DNA of 36,662 bases from an uncultured Bacteroidota bacterium (lineage in GTDB: Bacteria > Bacteroidota > Bacteroidia > Flavobacteriales > Flavobacteriaceae), in NCBI GenBank assembly GCA_913060705.1, contig CAJXTX010000010.1, positions 1-36,662 of the forward strand. The letters are read 5' to 3'. Below the pieces are notes generated by a model. That model did not search any database. It had not been told where the DNA came from and worked only from the letters and a program-made list of their open reading frames with translations. Position 1 is the stretch's first letter. Each line of letters begins with the position of its first letter. Shown piece by piece: positions 1 to 8,296 of this stretch. Made by a program: the position numbers and the translations under genes.

Positions 1-1191
1 CTCGCCCTTCTCACTGGGATTCCGCTAGGCGAACTAGGAGGGCTCTTAGGCGAAGGGTTTGGCAAAACCTCAGCCAGTATTGGATTACTCATCGTATTCG
101 GATCAATCATAGGTGTAGTCTTAGAGCACACCCGAGCCACCGAGCGCATCGCCCAATCGCTCATGGTTTATCTCAAGCGCTTACCACTTCCTTATGTTTT
201 GGGGTCTATAGGATTCATCGTCTCTATTCCGGTTTTTTGCGACTCAGCCTTTGTGATCTTGTCTTCTCTAAACAAAGAACTCTCTAAGCGATCTAAGGTG
301 CCGCTACTCGCGCTTACCATTGCCTTATCGACCGGCCTGTTCGCAGCCCACACCCTGGTGCCTCCCACCCCCGGACCACTCGCGGCTGCAGCCAATCTCG
401 GCCTAGAGAATCTCGGGCTGCTCTTAGTGGTGGGGGCTCCCATTGCCTTTGTATTGGTATTGGTGGGTGCCGCCTACGCGCAGTGGGTGAGTAAACGCGT
501 TGACCTGAGTCTAGTGCCCGAATCTGATGAAGAAATTGCAGCCACTGAAGAAGAAGCTCCTCAGCTGCCCAGTTTAACAAAATCCTTAGCACCTATACTT
601 CTGCCTATTGTGCTATTAGCCTTAAGCTCCTTCTCGTCTGTCATCACCATTGACCCAACGCTAGCATTGGGTGCCGGTATGCTCGTTTCATTCTCTTTAC
701 TGCACACCCCAGGGGTTATCAGTTTTTCAGAGAGTATCAGTAAGGGCATTCAGATCGCAGCCCCCATTCTAATGATCACCGCTATGGGAGGCACCCTCGG
801 ACTCATCATAAGCAAACTCTCACTGCAAGACTATATGAGCAGTTGGTTTGAAGGAAATCAGTGGGGACTCGTTATCGTTTTTCTTATCGCCGCGTTTTTA
901 AAAACGGCACAAGGTTCTTCGACCGTGGCCATCATTACCGCCAGTGCGATGGTATTTCCGCTGCTTTCAGCCATGGGGCTTGATAGCGAAATGGGTAAGG
1001 TCTGGGTGATTATCGCCGTGGGTACGGGAGCAATGACCGTTTCTCACGCCAACGATTCTTACTTCTGGATCGTTTCTCAATTCGGAAACCTTAGCGTGGC
1101 AGAGGCCTACAAATACCACACTTTTGCCACCCTTTTACAAGGGGTTACAGGCCTAATTTTAGTGGTTGCAGGGCACGCACTGACGACCTAG
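1..1191 (+). CDS. GntP-family gluconate/organic acid:H+ symporter, 5' end missing
   Basis: An inner-membrane permease of the GntP family, which imports gluconate or related sugar acids with protons. The reading frame is open from base 1, so the gene starts upstream of the window; 396 residues are visible and the family is about 440-450 long, so roughly 50 N-terminal residues are missing. The in-frame ATG at 163 is internal, because the preceding codons already encode a typical GntP segment (LLIVFGSIIGVVLEHT). The rest is a series of hydrophobic helices with Pro/Gly-rich breaks such as HTLVPPTPGPLAAA and a late AQGSSTVAIITASAM helix, both characteristic of GntP. It converges on the GH109-like gene, the two stop codons sharing the palindrome CTAG at 1188-1191. 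The substrate cannot be read from sequence; gluconate, glycerate or another acid are all possible. Confidence 0.88.
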   Translation, partial: LALLTGIPLGELGGLLGEGFGKTSASIGLLIVFGSIIGVVLEHTRATERIAQSLMVYLKRLPLPYVLGSIGFIVSIPVFCDSAFVILSSLNKELSKRSKVPLLALTIALSTGLFAAHTLVPPTPGPLAAAANLGLENLGLLLVVGAPIAFVLVLVGAAYAQWVSKRVDLSLVPESDEEIAATEEEAPQLPSLTKSLAPILLPIVLLALSSFSSVITIDPTLALGAGMLVSFSLLHTPGVISFSESISKGIQIAAPILMITAMGGTLGLIISKLSLQDYMSSWFEGNQWGLVIVFLIAAFLKTAQGSSTVAIITASAMVFPLLSAMGLDSEMGKVWVIIAVGTGAMTVSHANDSYFWIVSQFGNLSVAEAYKYHTFATLLQGVTGLILVVAGHALTT

Positions 1192-2573
1192 CTGATAATG
1201 TCAAGAGGGGCTGTTTTCGTCCAATCTCCTCGAGTAAAATCCGGAAAGTCTTGAGGCATCCCGTCCTGTGCCACTGAACGCTCGCTGAGTTCGGTAACTG
1301 CGCTCCAGAGCGCCCCCTCGTAGACGTTTTGATCTAGTGGCAATCCCTGCTGCAAGCATTCTACAATGCGGTACATCATGATGCCATCCATCCCTCCGTG
1401 ACCGCTATTGGCGGCCGCTTCATTTAAACGTTTATACAGCGGGTGATCGTATTTTTCATAAAGGGCTTGAAGCTGTTCGCCTTGAATCCATCGGTGGTGG
1501 TCCTCTGAAATTCCCTCTAGGCCTCCTTCGAAGGCGGCACGTGTGGGGAATCCGGCTAAGGTCCCTAAAGTCCCCTGAACCAAATTGTGTCGGGTATAAG
1601 GACGTGGAGAGGTCTCGTCCCACTGCACCATGATAGTTCTCCCTAAATGTGTCTTGATTAGCGAAGTGTTCAGGTCTCCCCCTTTAAAATCCAAAGCGTT
1701 CCATTTGTGATCAGGATCGAAATTCATTTCAGCGAACCGCTTTCTACCTCGCGCCGGAGTAGAGAAAGAAGTCAGACGTTTAAAGGTATCTTCTGTTCTT
1801 CCGATGTTCATGTATTGGGCCACCGGACCGAGTCCGTGCGTGGGATACAGATTTCCGTTTCGGTGCGCGTAGTGGTAGGTGCGCCACGAACCGGTTCCGC
1901 GCTCTACCTCATTCATCTGCCAGCGAAGCTCGTGTATATAGGCCGCCTCAGCGTGCAGTAACTCACCGATGAGGCCCTGTCTACACATGTTGAGGAACAT
2001 GAGTTCGTCACGAGAATAATTGACGTTTTCCATCATCATACAATGACGCTTGGTGCGCTCTGAAGTATTTACAATATCCCAGAGTTCGTCTATGGTGAGC
2101 GCCATAGGCACCTCAACAAAAGCGTGTGCACCAGCATTCATGCTTTCAATGGCCATTGGTGCATGATTCGTCCAATTCGTTGAGATGAAAACCGCATCGG
2201 GTTTGACTTCTTCGAGCATCTTTTTCCAGGCCATTTCATCGCCATAATACTGAGCCGCCTCGCAAGGGGTTCCTGTCGCCTCAGCACAGATAGCTGCGCT
2301 TTTTGAAACATTGTCTTCGTACAAATCTGAGAGTGCGACCACCTTGGTGTTCGGGAGGCTTGCAAAAAATTCGAGGTGTCCTTTGCCCCGGTAACCTAAT
2401 CCGATAAAGGCAGCCCTCACTTCTTTGAGGGGTGCAGCGGCGAATCCGCCCATATACGATTGGTCGCTGGGGCGCTCGCCTATAGATTGGCTAACCGTTG
2501 AACAGGCCATGGGTACCGCACCTAGTGCAGTAGCGGTTAATGTGGTCGACTGAATAAATGCTCTTCGTTTCAT
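1188..2573 (-). CDS. GH109-like NAD-dependent glycosidase (Gfo/Idh/MocA fold)
   Basis: Predicted exported enzyme of the Gfo/Idh/MocA fold, most like glycoside hydrolase family 109, whose characterised members use tightly bound NAD+ to remove alpha-linked N-acetylgalactosamine. The ATG at 2573 is chosen because it begins MKRRAFIQST, a twin-arginine type signal, followed by a lipobox-like VPMAC; a longer frame to 2684 has no credible N-terminus. After the signal comes a Rossmann motif (FIGLGYRGKGH), then EVPMALT, and the GH109-type block GNLYPTHGLGPVAQYM, which carries the Tyr and His of the family active site, followed by WDETSPRPY. The length, 461 residues, matches the family. It is divergent from the sugar kinase gene, with a 60-base gap. 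Family membership is strong from remembered similarity; GalNAc specificity is inferred from the family. Confidence 0.85.
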   Translation of the reverse strand: MKRRAFIQSTTLTATALGAVPMACSTVSQSIGERPSDQSYMGGFAAAPLKEVRAAFIGLGYRGKGHLEFFASLPNTKVVALSDLYEDNVSKSAAICAEATGTPCEAAQYYGDEMAWKKMLEEVKPDAVFISTNWTNHAPMAIESMNAGAHAFVEVPMALTIDELWDIVNTSERTKRHCMMMENVNYSRDELMFLNMCRQGLIGELLHAEAAYIHELRWQMNEVERGTGSWRTYHYAHRNGNLYPTHGLGPVAQYMNIGRTEDTFKRLTSFSTPARGRKRFAEMNFDPDHKWNALDFKGGDLNTSLIKTHLGRTIMVQWDETSPRPYTRHNLVQGTLGTLAGFPTRAAFEGGLEGISEDHHRWIQGEQLQALYEKYDHPLYKRLNEAAANSGHGGMDGIMMYRIVECLQQGLPLDQNVYEGALWSAVTELSERSVAQDGMPQDFPDFTRGDWTKTAPLDIIS

Positions 2574-2633
2574 AGGGGCTACTATTGGCTTGAAGATAAA
2601 AAAAGAATGCGCAGATTGGATTATTTTTAGGGA

Positions 2634-3686
2634 ATGATACGTGTGACCGCACCTGCCCGGATATGCCTCTTTGGCGACCACCAAGATTACCTCGGGCTTC
2701 CGGTTATTGCTGCAAGTATCAATCGCTATCTCACTCTCGAGGCCGTCCCTCAGGATGAAAAAGCCTTTGTTTTCGAGCTGCTCGACCTAAATGAAACACG
2801 TCAACTACCGCTCTCGGTTGAAGCTTCAGGGGTCCAAACCGGTGATTTCTTGGCTTCGTCATTAGCGGTCTTAGCGCAAAAAGGTATTGTACCCCATAGC
2901 GGATACCGCATCACGATTCAAAGCGACATCCCCGTAAACGCAGGAGTCTCCTCTTCATCGGCACTCATTATCGCCTGGATGCGCTTTCTAATCCAAGCGT
3001 TTGGATCCTTCGAGGTCAGTGCGCAAGAGCTGGCAAACTGGGCCAATGAGGCCGAAGTGACGTTTTTTGGAGATCCCGGTGGACTCATGGATCATTACAG
3101 CATCGCCCTTGAAGACCTGCGTGTCATTTACCCATCAACCAAAACCACCATCCGTCTTGAACGGCCAAAGGATCTTCATCTCATTTTGGTTGAATCTGGC
3201 ATTGCCAAAGAGACCGTAGGTGTCTTAAGCCAAGCAAAGAATCGAGCCATTGAAGCCTTAAAAATAGTTCAGCAAAAAGAACCCCAACTCAATTACCACA
3301 AAGCCCTGCCTGAAGACATCAAGCGCTTCGAATCCATACTGCCCTCAGCGCTTTTCACCTATTGGGAGGCGGCAATAGCCAACCACCAAATCACCCTTTC
3401 AGCGCTCAAACTCTTGCAAGACAATAAAGCAGACCGTAGCGCGCTAGCTCCACTTATCGCAGAGCACCAATACTATTTAGAAACAGCCATTCAGAACACC
3501 CCTGAGCAAATGAAAAACCAAATGCAAGTCGCCTTAACCGCAGGGGGTGAGGCGGTGAAGGTCATCGGATCTGGCGGCGGCGGATGCTTCTTTGTTGTTT
3601 CTAACCGTGAATCACAACCTCAAATTATAGACAGCCTCTTGGAGGTCGGGGTATCAGCGGCCTACCCTATTCAATTCACACCATGA
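2634..3686 (+). CDS. GHMP-family sugar kinase (galactokinase-like)
   Basis: A 350-residue cytoplasmic kinase of the GHMP superfamily, likely phosphorylating a sugar at C1. Motif 1 is at residues 6-20 (APARICLFGDHQDYL), resembling the GEHxDY sugar-binding signature of galactokinases with Gly-Asp-His in place of Gly-Glu-His. Motif 2, the ATP loop, is VNAGVSSSSA at 101-110. A FGDPGG segment follows, and the C-terminal motif 3 is GSGGGGCFF. The nucleotidyltransferase gene overlaps its end by 4 bases (ATGA), so the two are almost certainly translated together. A kinase plus nucleotidyltransferase pair points to salvage of a free sugar to a sugar 1-phosphate and then a nucleotide sugar. The sugar is unknown; the adjacent GH109-like enzyme makes an N-acetylhexosamine an attractive but unproved candidate. 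It is not the mevalonate kinase, which is at 27955-28893. Confidence 0.8.
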   Translation: MIRVTAPARICLFGDHQDYLGLPVIAASINRYLTLEAVPQDEKAFVFELLDLNETRQLPLSVEASGVQTGDFLASSLAVLAQKGIVPHSGYRITIQSDIPVNAGVSSSSALIIAWMRFLIQAFGSFEVSAQELANWANEAEVTFFGDPGGLMDHYSIALEDLRVIYPSTKTTIRLERPKDLHLILVESGIAKETVGVLSQAKNRAIEALKIVQQKEPQLNYHKALPEDIKRFESILPSALFTYWEAAIANHQITLSALKLLQDNKADRSALAPLIAEHQYYLETAIQNTPEQMKNQMQVALTAGGEAVKVIGSGGGGCFFVVSNRESQPQIIDSLLEVGVSAAYPIQFTP

Positions 3687-4519
3687 ATACCACCCTCGTT
3701 ATCATGGCCGGAGGCCGATCGTCACGGATGAAAAAATCAGCCCATCAATTGGGCGACCATGACCTAGAAGCTCAAGTACAAGGCCTACATAAATCGTTAA
3801 TCCCACTGGGCAAAACAAAAAGGCCACTTTTGTCAAGGCTCTGTCTAGAGGCCTTCAAAGCAGGGGTGACAGAAATAATTGTCGTTACAAGCCCTGAAAA
3901 TGAAGCCTTTCTAGATTGGAGAATCTCCTTCGAGAAAAATGAATCTGCCTCGGCTCATCTCATTCACTTTGCACCTCAGGCGCCAGATGCGTTGAGCGGA
4001 AAACCTCTAGGTACTGCAGATGCCATTTTTCAAGCCATTCAACACTATCCGAAACTTAAGGAACAGCGCTTTATTATTGCCAACGGAGACAACCTCTATA
4101 GCGCTACTGCCTTGGGCAAGGCGGTGCATCACAGCCATACACCGCATGCCCTTATCGCCTATGAAGCTTCGGCCCTCGGATTCTCTGAAGAGCGCATCAG
4201 CAGCTTTGCCCTTATACGCACTGACCAAAACCGCCGCGTTGTAGAGATTGTAGAAAAGCCAGCCGTAGAAACGCTTGACAGCTTCAGGGATACCGATGGA
4301 AATCTAATGGTGAGCATGAATCTTTCGGTAGTAGAAGGGGGGTCTTTTGCTCGAGCCCTTGAGCAGTGTCCGATTCACCCTGATCGCAAAGAAAAAGAAC
4401 TTCCCGAAGCCTTTCGGCTTGCCCTTAAAGAAGAGCCCTCAAGTGTATCGGTTCACCTTGTCCACGAAAAACTACCAGACCTGACCTCCATTACAGACCT
4501 CGATTCATTCACCGAATAA
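3683..4519 (+). CDS. NTP_transferase-family sugar-1-phosphate nucleotidyltransferase
   Basis: A 278-residue cytoplasmic nucleotidyltransferase with the GlmU/RmlA-like Rossmann fold. The N-terminal LVIMAGGRSSRM is the nucleotide-binding signature and the lysine in LHKSLIPLGK fits the substrate-phosphate position. LGTADAI and FIIANGDNLYS supply the base-recognition and metal-binding parts, and VEKPA is the usual EKP motif. Compared with RmlA the stretch between the signature and the lysine is longer (about residues 15-35), so the exact subfamily is uncertain. The start codon overlaps the stop of the preceding GHMP kinase, and no other gene follows in this transcription unit, as a new promoter begins at 4551. 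The likely job is activating the sugar 1-phosphate made by the kinase to an NDP-sugar. Substrate and nucleotide are not predictable here. Confidence 0.82.
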   Translation: MNTTLVIMAGGRSSRMKKSAHQLGDHDLEAQVQGLHKSLIPLGKTKRPLLSRLCLEAFKAGVTEIIVVTSPENEAFLDWRISFEKNESASAHLIHFAPQAPDALSGKPLGTADAIFQAIQHYPKLKEQRFIIANGDNLYSATALGKAVHHSHTPHALIAYEASALGFSEERISSFALIRTDQNRRVVEIVEKPAVETLDSFRDTDGNLMVSMNLSVVEGGSFARALEQCPIHPDRKEKELPEAFRLALKEEPSSVSVHLVHEKLPDLTSITDLDSFTE

Positions 4520-4550
4520 GCGGCTTGAGATCGTCTCGAAAAAAATTTGT

Positions 4551-4581
4551 TTTCATATTAATAGTAATACTATTATATTTG
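4551..4581 (+). promoter_or_regulatory. Promoter of the TetR-ABC export operon
   Basis: TTTC at 4551-4554, a 19-base spacer, then TATATTTG at 4574-4581, a perfect match to the Bacteroidota -7 box TAnnTTTG with a 3/4 match to the -33 TTTG. The predicted transcript would start about 12 bases before the TetR start codon at 4600. A second TTTG lies at 4546-4549, but at a poorer spacing of 24. Confidence 0.65.
4559..4575. promoter_or_regulatory. Palindromic operator candidate for the adjacent TetR regulator
   Basis: TAATAGTA-A-TACTATTA, two perfect 8-base arms around one central base. It fills most of the promoter spacer and overlaps the first two bases of the -7 box. The position is that expected for a repressor that blocks RNA polymerase and thereby controls its own operon. 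Binding by the product of 4600-5268 is inference. Confidence 0.6.
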
Positions 4582-4599
4582 CAAGGTTAATTTACAGGT

Positions 4600-5268
4600 A
4601 TGGATAAATTACTTTCAAGCTTGCGAATAAACGTACCGAAGTCGGTGTATCTCAAAGACCCAGAATCTTCGGACCTAGGTAAGCGAATTATTGAGCAAAG
4701 CATTTCGCTCATAGACGAGATGGGCTTTGAAGCTTTTACGTTTAAAAAACTAGGCGAAGCTATCGGATCAAACGAGAGTTCTATCTACCGCTATTTTGAG
4801 AACAAGCACAAGTTGCTGATTTACCTGAGTTCGTGGTACTGGAGCTGGATCGAATACCAAGTAGTTATTGCCACGTTTAGTTTAAGTGAAGCCGAACTCA
4901 AGCTAGAAAAGGCTATAGAAATCGTAGCCAGAGAAGTCAAGAAAGACAACACCTTTACCTATGTCGACGAGGTGGCCTTAAATCGTATCATGATCAATGA
5001 GAATTCAAAATCCTTCTTGACCAAGCAAGTGGATATAGAGAATAAAGAGGGTCATTTTGAAAGCTACAAACGACTGGTCAATCGCCTTCAAGAGATGATC
5101 AGTGAAGTGTCACCTAAGTACCGCTATGCGAAAAGCCTAGCAAGTACTGTCCTTGAGACGGCCTTGCACCAGCATTTTCTTGGTAACCATTTTAAGAATT
5201 TAACCAATTGCACAAAAGAGAGTCCAGCGACCTTTCTTGCTGACCTCGTTAGAAAAACAATTGCATGA
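4600..5268 (+). CDS. TetR/AcrR-family transcriptional regulator
   Basis: A 222-residue TetR-type repressor. After about 25 leader residues comes the DNA-binding domain: IIEQSISLIDEMGFEAFTFK, then LGEAIGSNESSIYRYFENKH, the canonical helix-turn-helix ending in the YRYF motif that packs the recognition helix. The C-terminal two thirds is a helical ligand-binding domain that is less conserved, and its effector is unknown. The gene is first in a tight operon: its stop overlaps the start of the ABC transporter gene by 4 bases. A perfect palindrome overlapping the promoter just upstream is the likely operator, implying autorepression and co-control of the export system. The regulated substrate is probably a small molecule or lipid that the pump removes, but nothing in the sequence identifies it. 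Confidence 0.92.
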   Translation: MDKLLSSLRINVPKSVYLKDPESSDLGKRIIEQSISLIDEMGFEAFTFKKLGEAIGSNESSIYRYFENKHKLLIYLSSWYWSWIEYQVVIATFSLSEAELKLEKAIEIVAREVKKDNTFTYVDEVALNRIMINENSKSFLTKQVDIENKEGHFESYKRLVNRLQEMISEVSPKYRYAKSLASTVLETALHQHFLGNHFKNLTNCTKESPATFLADLVRKTIA

Positions 5269-6932
5269 AAATAGATACTAAAGCCATCTGGGACCGGTTC
5301 TTTGGTCTTGTCTCTCTTGAAAGAAGCGACATCTATCAAATCTTCTACTACGCGCTGTTTGCAGGGGTAATATCACTCTCATTACCCCTAGGGATACAGG
5401 CGATCATCAACCTGATACAGGGGGCCCAAATCTCCAATTCATGGGTGATTTTAGTCGTATTGGTGACACTTGGGGTGGTATTCACTGGCGCCCTACAGAT
5501 CATGCAATTACGGATTATTGAAACCTTGCAGCAGCGGGTGTTTACCCGCTCAAGCTTCGAGTTTAGCTACCGCTTTCCAAAGATTCGGATGAGTCAGCTG
5601 CGCAATTACTATCCGCCAGAGCTAGCCAACCGCTTCTTTGATACCTTAACGCTTCAAAAGGGACTTTCTAAGATTTTGATCGATGTTCCGACGGCGCTCA
5701 TCCAAATTGTTTTTGCGCTTATTCTCCTGTCGTTTTATCATCCGTTCTTTATCATCTTTGGGCTCACCCTCTTATTGTTGATGTATTTTGTGTTTAGGTA
5801 CACCGTAAAAAAAGGACTTGAGACTTCTTTGGTAGAGTCGAAGCACAAGTACCGTGTGGCACACTGGATTCAAGAGGTTGCGCGTTCAATTGTAAGTTTC
5901 AAACTTTCAGGAAACACGCAACTGGCCCTTACCAAGAACGACGGCTTAGTTTGTGACTATCTAAAAGCAAGGGAGTCGCACTTTCAGGTGATCAAACTGC
6001 AGTACATCAAAATGATCGCCTTCAAAGTAACCGTTACAGCCGGATTACTGGTGATTGGAGGGGCTCTCGTATTGAACCAACAGATGAATATCGGTCAGTT
6101 CGTAGCCGCTGAGATCGTTATTCTTCTTGTCATCAACTCTGTCGAAAAGCTCATCATCAGCCTCGAAACGCTCTACGACATGCTAACCGCGATTGAAAAA
6201 CTAGGACAGGTTGTAGATCTAAAACTAGAGTCTCAAGAAGGCAAAACGCCAGAAATCACTTCTACCTTCAGGCTAGAACTTGACGATGTCTGGTATTCTG
6301 TTGCTGGTCGTGAAGAGCCCATTTTGCAAAACATCAGTTTCTGTGTGGAGCCCAAAGAGGTGGTGCTTCTCAAAGGAGTATCAGGGTCAGGAAAATCGAG
6401 CCTTATGCGCGTTTTGGCAGGGGTCAATACGCCAACGAGCGGTTCAGTATTTATCGATAATACGAATTTAAAAGCCCTCCAATTGAGCCACTACCGTTCG
6501 CATTTAGGACTTTCATTGTCAGACGAAATGCCCTTTGAAGGAACACTCATAGAGAACCTTACTTTTGGCGCCTCGGATTTCGACCACGCCTATCTCGATG
6601 AGCTGCTTCAAAATATTGGCTTAAAAGACTTTATCAAAACACTTCCTATGGGTCTTGAAACGTTGATTAGCCCTGAAGGAAAGCACATTTCATATACCAT
6701 CACCAAGAAAATCATCTTGGTTCGTGCACTCTTAAAAAGGCCTAAGGTACTGTTGCTCGAAGATCCGCTCGATCAATTTAGACCCGAAGAAACCGCAAAG
6801 ATTATTGACTACCTCTGCGACAAGAAGCATGAATGGTCTATTGTCGTTGTTAGTAATAACAGTCATTGGAACACTAAGTGTTCTAAGGCTCTAGAGCTCA
6901 ACGAAGGTCAAATAACCTCATTAAAGAAATAA
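5265..6932 (+). CDS. ABC half-transporter with degenerate ATPase domain
   Basis: Inner-membrane ABC exporter subunit of 555 residues: a transmembrane domain of about six helices (roughly residues 20-300) fused to a nucleotide-binding domain (about 330-555). Walker A is intact (GVSGSGKSS, residues 371-379). Other motifs are not: the ABC signature LSGGQ is replaced by ISYTI (475-479), the Walker B end reads LLLED (Glu499-Asp500) instead of LLLDE, the Q-loop glutamine position is Ser (LSLSDEM), and the H-loop histidine position is Asn (VVVSNN). It lies between TetR and HlyD/TolC genes, so it should be the inner-membrane motor or scaffold of a tripartite type-I-like exporter. There is no N-terminal C39 peptidase domain. 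The degeneration may be lineage-wide rather than gene death, since the frame is intact and tightly coupled to its neighbours. Confidence 0.9.
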   Translation: MKIDTKAIWDRFFGLVSLERSDIYQIFYYALFAGVISLSLPLGIQAIINLIQGAQISNSWVILVVLVTLGVVFTGALQIMQLRIIETLQQRVFTRSSFEFSYRFPKIRMSQLRNYYPPELANRFFDTLTLQKGLSKILIDVPTALIQIVFALILLSFYHPFFIIFGLTLLLLMYFVFRYTVKKGLETSLVESKHKYRVAHWIQEVARSIVSFKLSGNTQLALTKNDGLVCDYLKARESHFQVIKLQYIKMIAFKVTVTAGLLVIGGALVLNQQMNIGQFVAAEIVILLVINSVEKLIISLETLYDMLTAIEKLGQVVDLKLESQEGKTPEITSTFRLELDDVWYSVAGREEPILQNISFCVEPKEVVLLKGVSGSGKSSLMRVLAGVNTPTSGSVFIDNTNLKALQLSHYRSHLGLSLSDEMPFEGTLIENLTFGASDFDHAYLDELLQNIGLKDFIKTLPMGLETLISPEGKHISYTITKKIILVRALLKRPKVLLLEDPLDQFRPEETAKIIDYLCDKKHEWSIVVVSNNSHWNTKCSKALELNEGQITSLKK

Positions 6933-6934
6933 GT

Positions 6935-8293
6935 ATGCTGAATATTTCAAATAACCCGGTTAAGAACTTTGACTTTGAAAGGTTCAGGTCTGCCGATCGC
7001 ATTTTTAAGGTCAGCTATTACAAACAATTCAATCGCTTCTTGCTGATTTTTTCAGGGGTGGTTTTCGTGGTGCTCTTTTTACCGTGGACACAAAACATTA
7101 CCGGAAAAGGCTATGTAACCACTCTTGAGCCAGACAAGAGACCGCAAACCGTACAGTCGCAAATACCAGGACGTATTGAGGAATGGTTTGTACGGGAGGG
7201 AGATTTCGTTCAAAAAGGCGACACCATCTTACGTATTTCTGAAGTCAAAAGTGAGTATTTCGACAGCGAACTGCTCGAGCGCACCAAGGAGCAAGTCGAA
7301 GCAAAGAAAGGCGCTGTTACCGCTTATAACGATAAAGTAAACGCGCTTAGAACGCAGCTCGCTGCCCTGCAAAGAGAACAATCGCTAAAACTCGAGCAAG
7401 CTGAAAACAAGTTAAGGCAAACCATACTTTATGTGCAGAACGACAGCATTAAGTTTGAGGCAGCTAAAACGGACCGCAGTATTGCTCAAACGCGTCTAGA
7501 GCGCGACCTCTCTCTCTTTGACCAAGGCTTAAAAGCGATGCGCGATGTGGAAGAAAAGCGACTGAAGTTCAGAGAGACAGAAGCCAAGTATATCGCCGCT
7601 GAGAATCAGTATCAAAATTCGAAGAATGATGTTGCTATTGCACGCCTTGAAATCGAGCGTTTGCAGGCCAGCTTTGCCGACAAGATTTCGAAGGCTCAGT
7701 CAGATCTGGCGACCGCACAATCAGACGGATTTGAAGCCGCCGGAGAGGTTGCTAAGCTATCGAATACCCTAGTAAATTATACGAATAGGGCCGCACTACA
7801 GTATGTACTAGCACCGCAGTCAGGATTCATCAACAAGGCCTTAAAAGGAGGTATTGGCGAAACTTTCAAAGAGGGAGATCGCCTGGTTTCTATCATGCCT
7901 AATGATTATGCCATTGCAGTGGAGACCTACGTGCGCCCCATCGACATGCCCCTTATTCATATAGGTGAGAAAGTACGCGTTGAATTCGATGGATGGCCCG
8001 CCATCGTCTTTAGCGGTTGGCCAAACGTCTCTTACGGAACCTACGGAGCTCAGGTCGTTGCAGTTGAAAACTTTATAAGCGACAACAACCTCTATCGGGT
8101 GTTGCTCGCACCAGATCCTGACGACCATCCATGGCCAACCGAGGTGCGTATTGGCTCGGGTGCACGGACCATTGCATTACTCCAAAATGTCCCAGTGTGG
8201 TACGAGTTATGGAGGCAGCTTAACGGCTTCCCACCCGACTATTACATTCCAGAGGCAACCGAAATTCCTAAACTCCCGATCAAAATTAAGTAA
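6935..8293 (+). CDS. HlyD-family membrane fusion protein
   Basis: A 452-residue periplasmic adaptor that links the inner-membrane ABC protein to an outer-membrane TolC channel. One N-terminal membrane helix (about residues 33-52) is followed by the first half of the lipoyl/barrel-sandwich domain (IPGRIEEWFVREGDFVQKGD). Then comes a long Lys/Glu/Gln-rich coiled-coil hairpin (about 100-275), and the second lipoyl half (YVLAPQSGFINKALKGGIGE). The beta-barrel region follows (KVRVEFDGWPAIVF). Only 2 bases separate it from the ABC gene and 3 from the TolC gene, so the three are one transcription unit. The hairpin is long for a multidrug adaptor and more like type I secretion adaptors. Substrate is unknown. 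Confidence 0.93.
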   Translation: MLNISNNPVKNFDFERFRSADRIFKVSYYKQFNRFLLIFSGVVFVVLFLPWTQNITGKGYVTTLEPDKRPQTVQSQIPGRIEEWFVREGDFVQKGDTILRISEVKSEYFDSELLERTKEQVEAKKGAVTAYNDKVNALRTQLAALQREQSLKLEQAENKLRQTILYVQNDSIKFEAAKTDRSIAQTRLERDLSLFDQGLKAMRDVEEKRLKFRETEAKYIAAENQYQNSKNDVAIARLEIERLQASFADKISKAQSDLATAQSDGFEAAGEVAKLSNTLVNYTNRAALQYVLAPQSGFINKALKGGIGETFKEGDRLVSIMPNDYAIAVETYVRPIDMPLIHIGEKVRVEFDGWPAIVFSGWPNVSYGTYGAQVVAVENFISDNNLYRVLLAPDPDDHPWPTEVRIGSGARTIALLQNVPVWYELWRQLNGFPPDYYIPEATEIPKLPIKIK

Positions 8294-8296
8294 GCG

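Noticed and set aside
163-165. ATG as start of the GntP permease
   Set aside because: Codons from base 1 onward continue the same frame and encode a typical GntP segment, so this Met is internal and the gene begins outside the window.
2634-3686. GHMP kinase as mevalonate or phosphomevalonate kinase
   Set aside because: It is coupled to a nucleotidyltransferase and has a galactokinase-like GDHQDY motif; the mevalonate genes are clustered at 27955-29988.
4523-4545. Small hairpin after the nucleotidyltransferase gene as a terminator
   Set aside because: The stem is only four good base pairs (GAGA/TCTC) and is followed by an A-run, not a T-run, on the coding strand.
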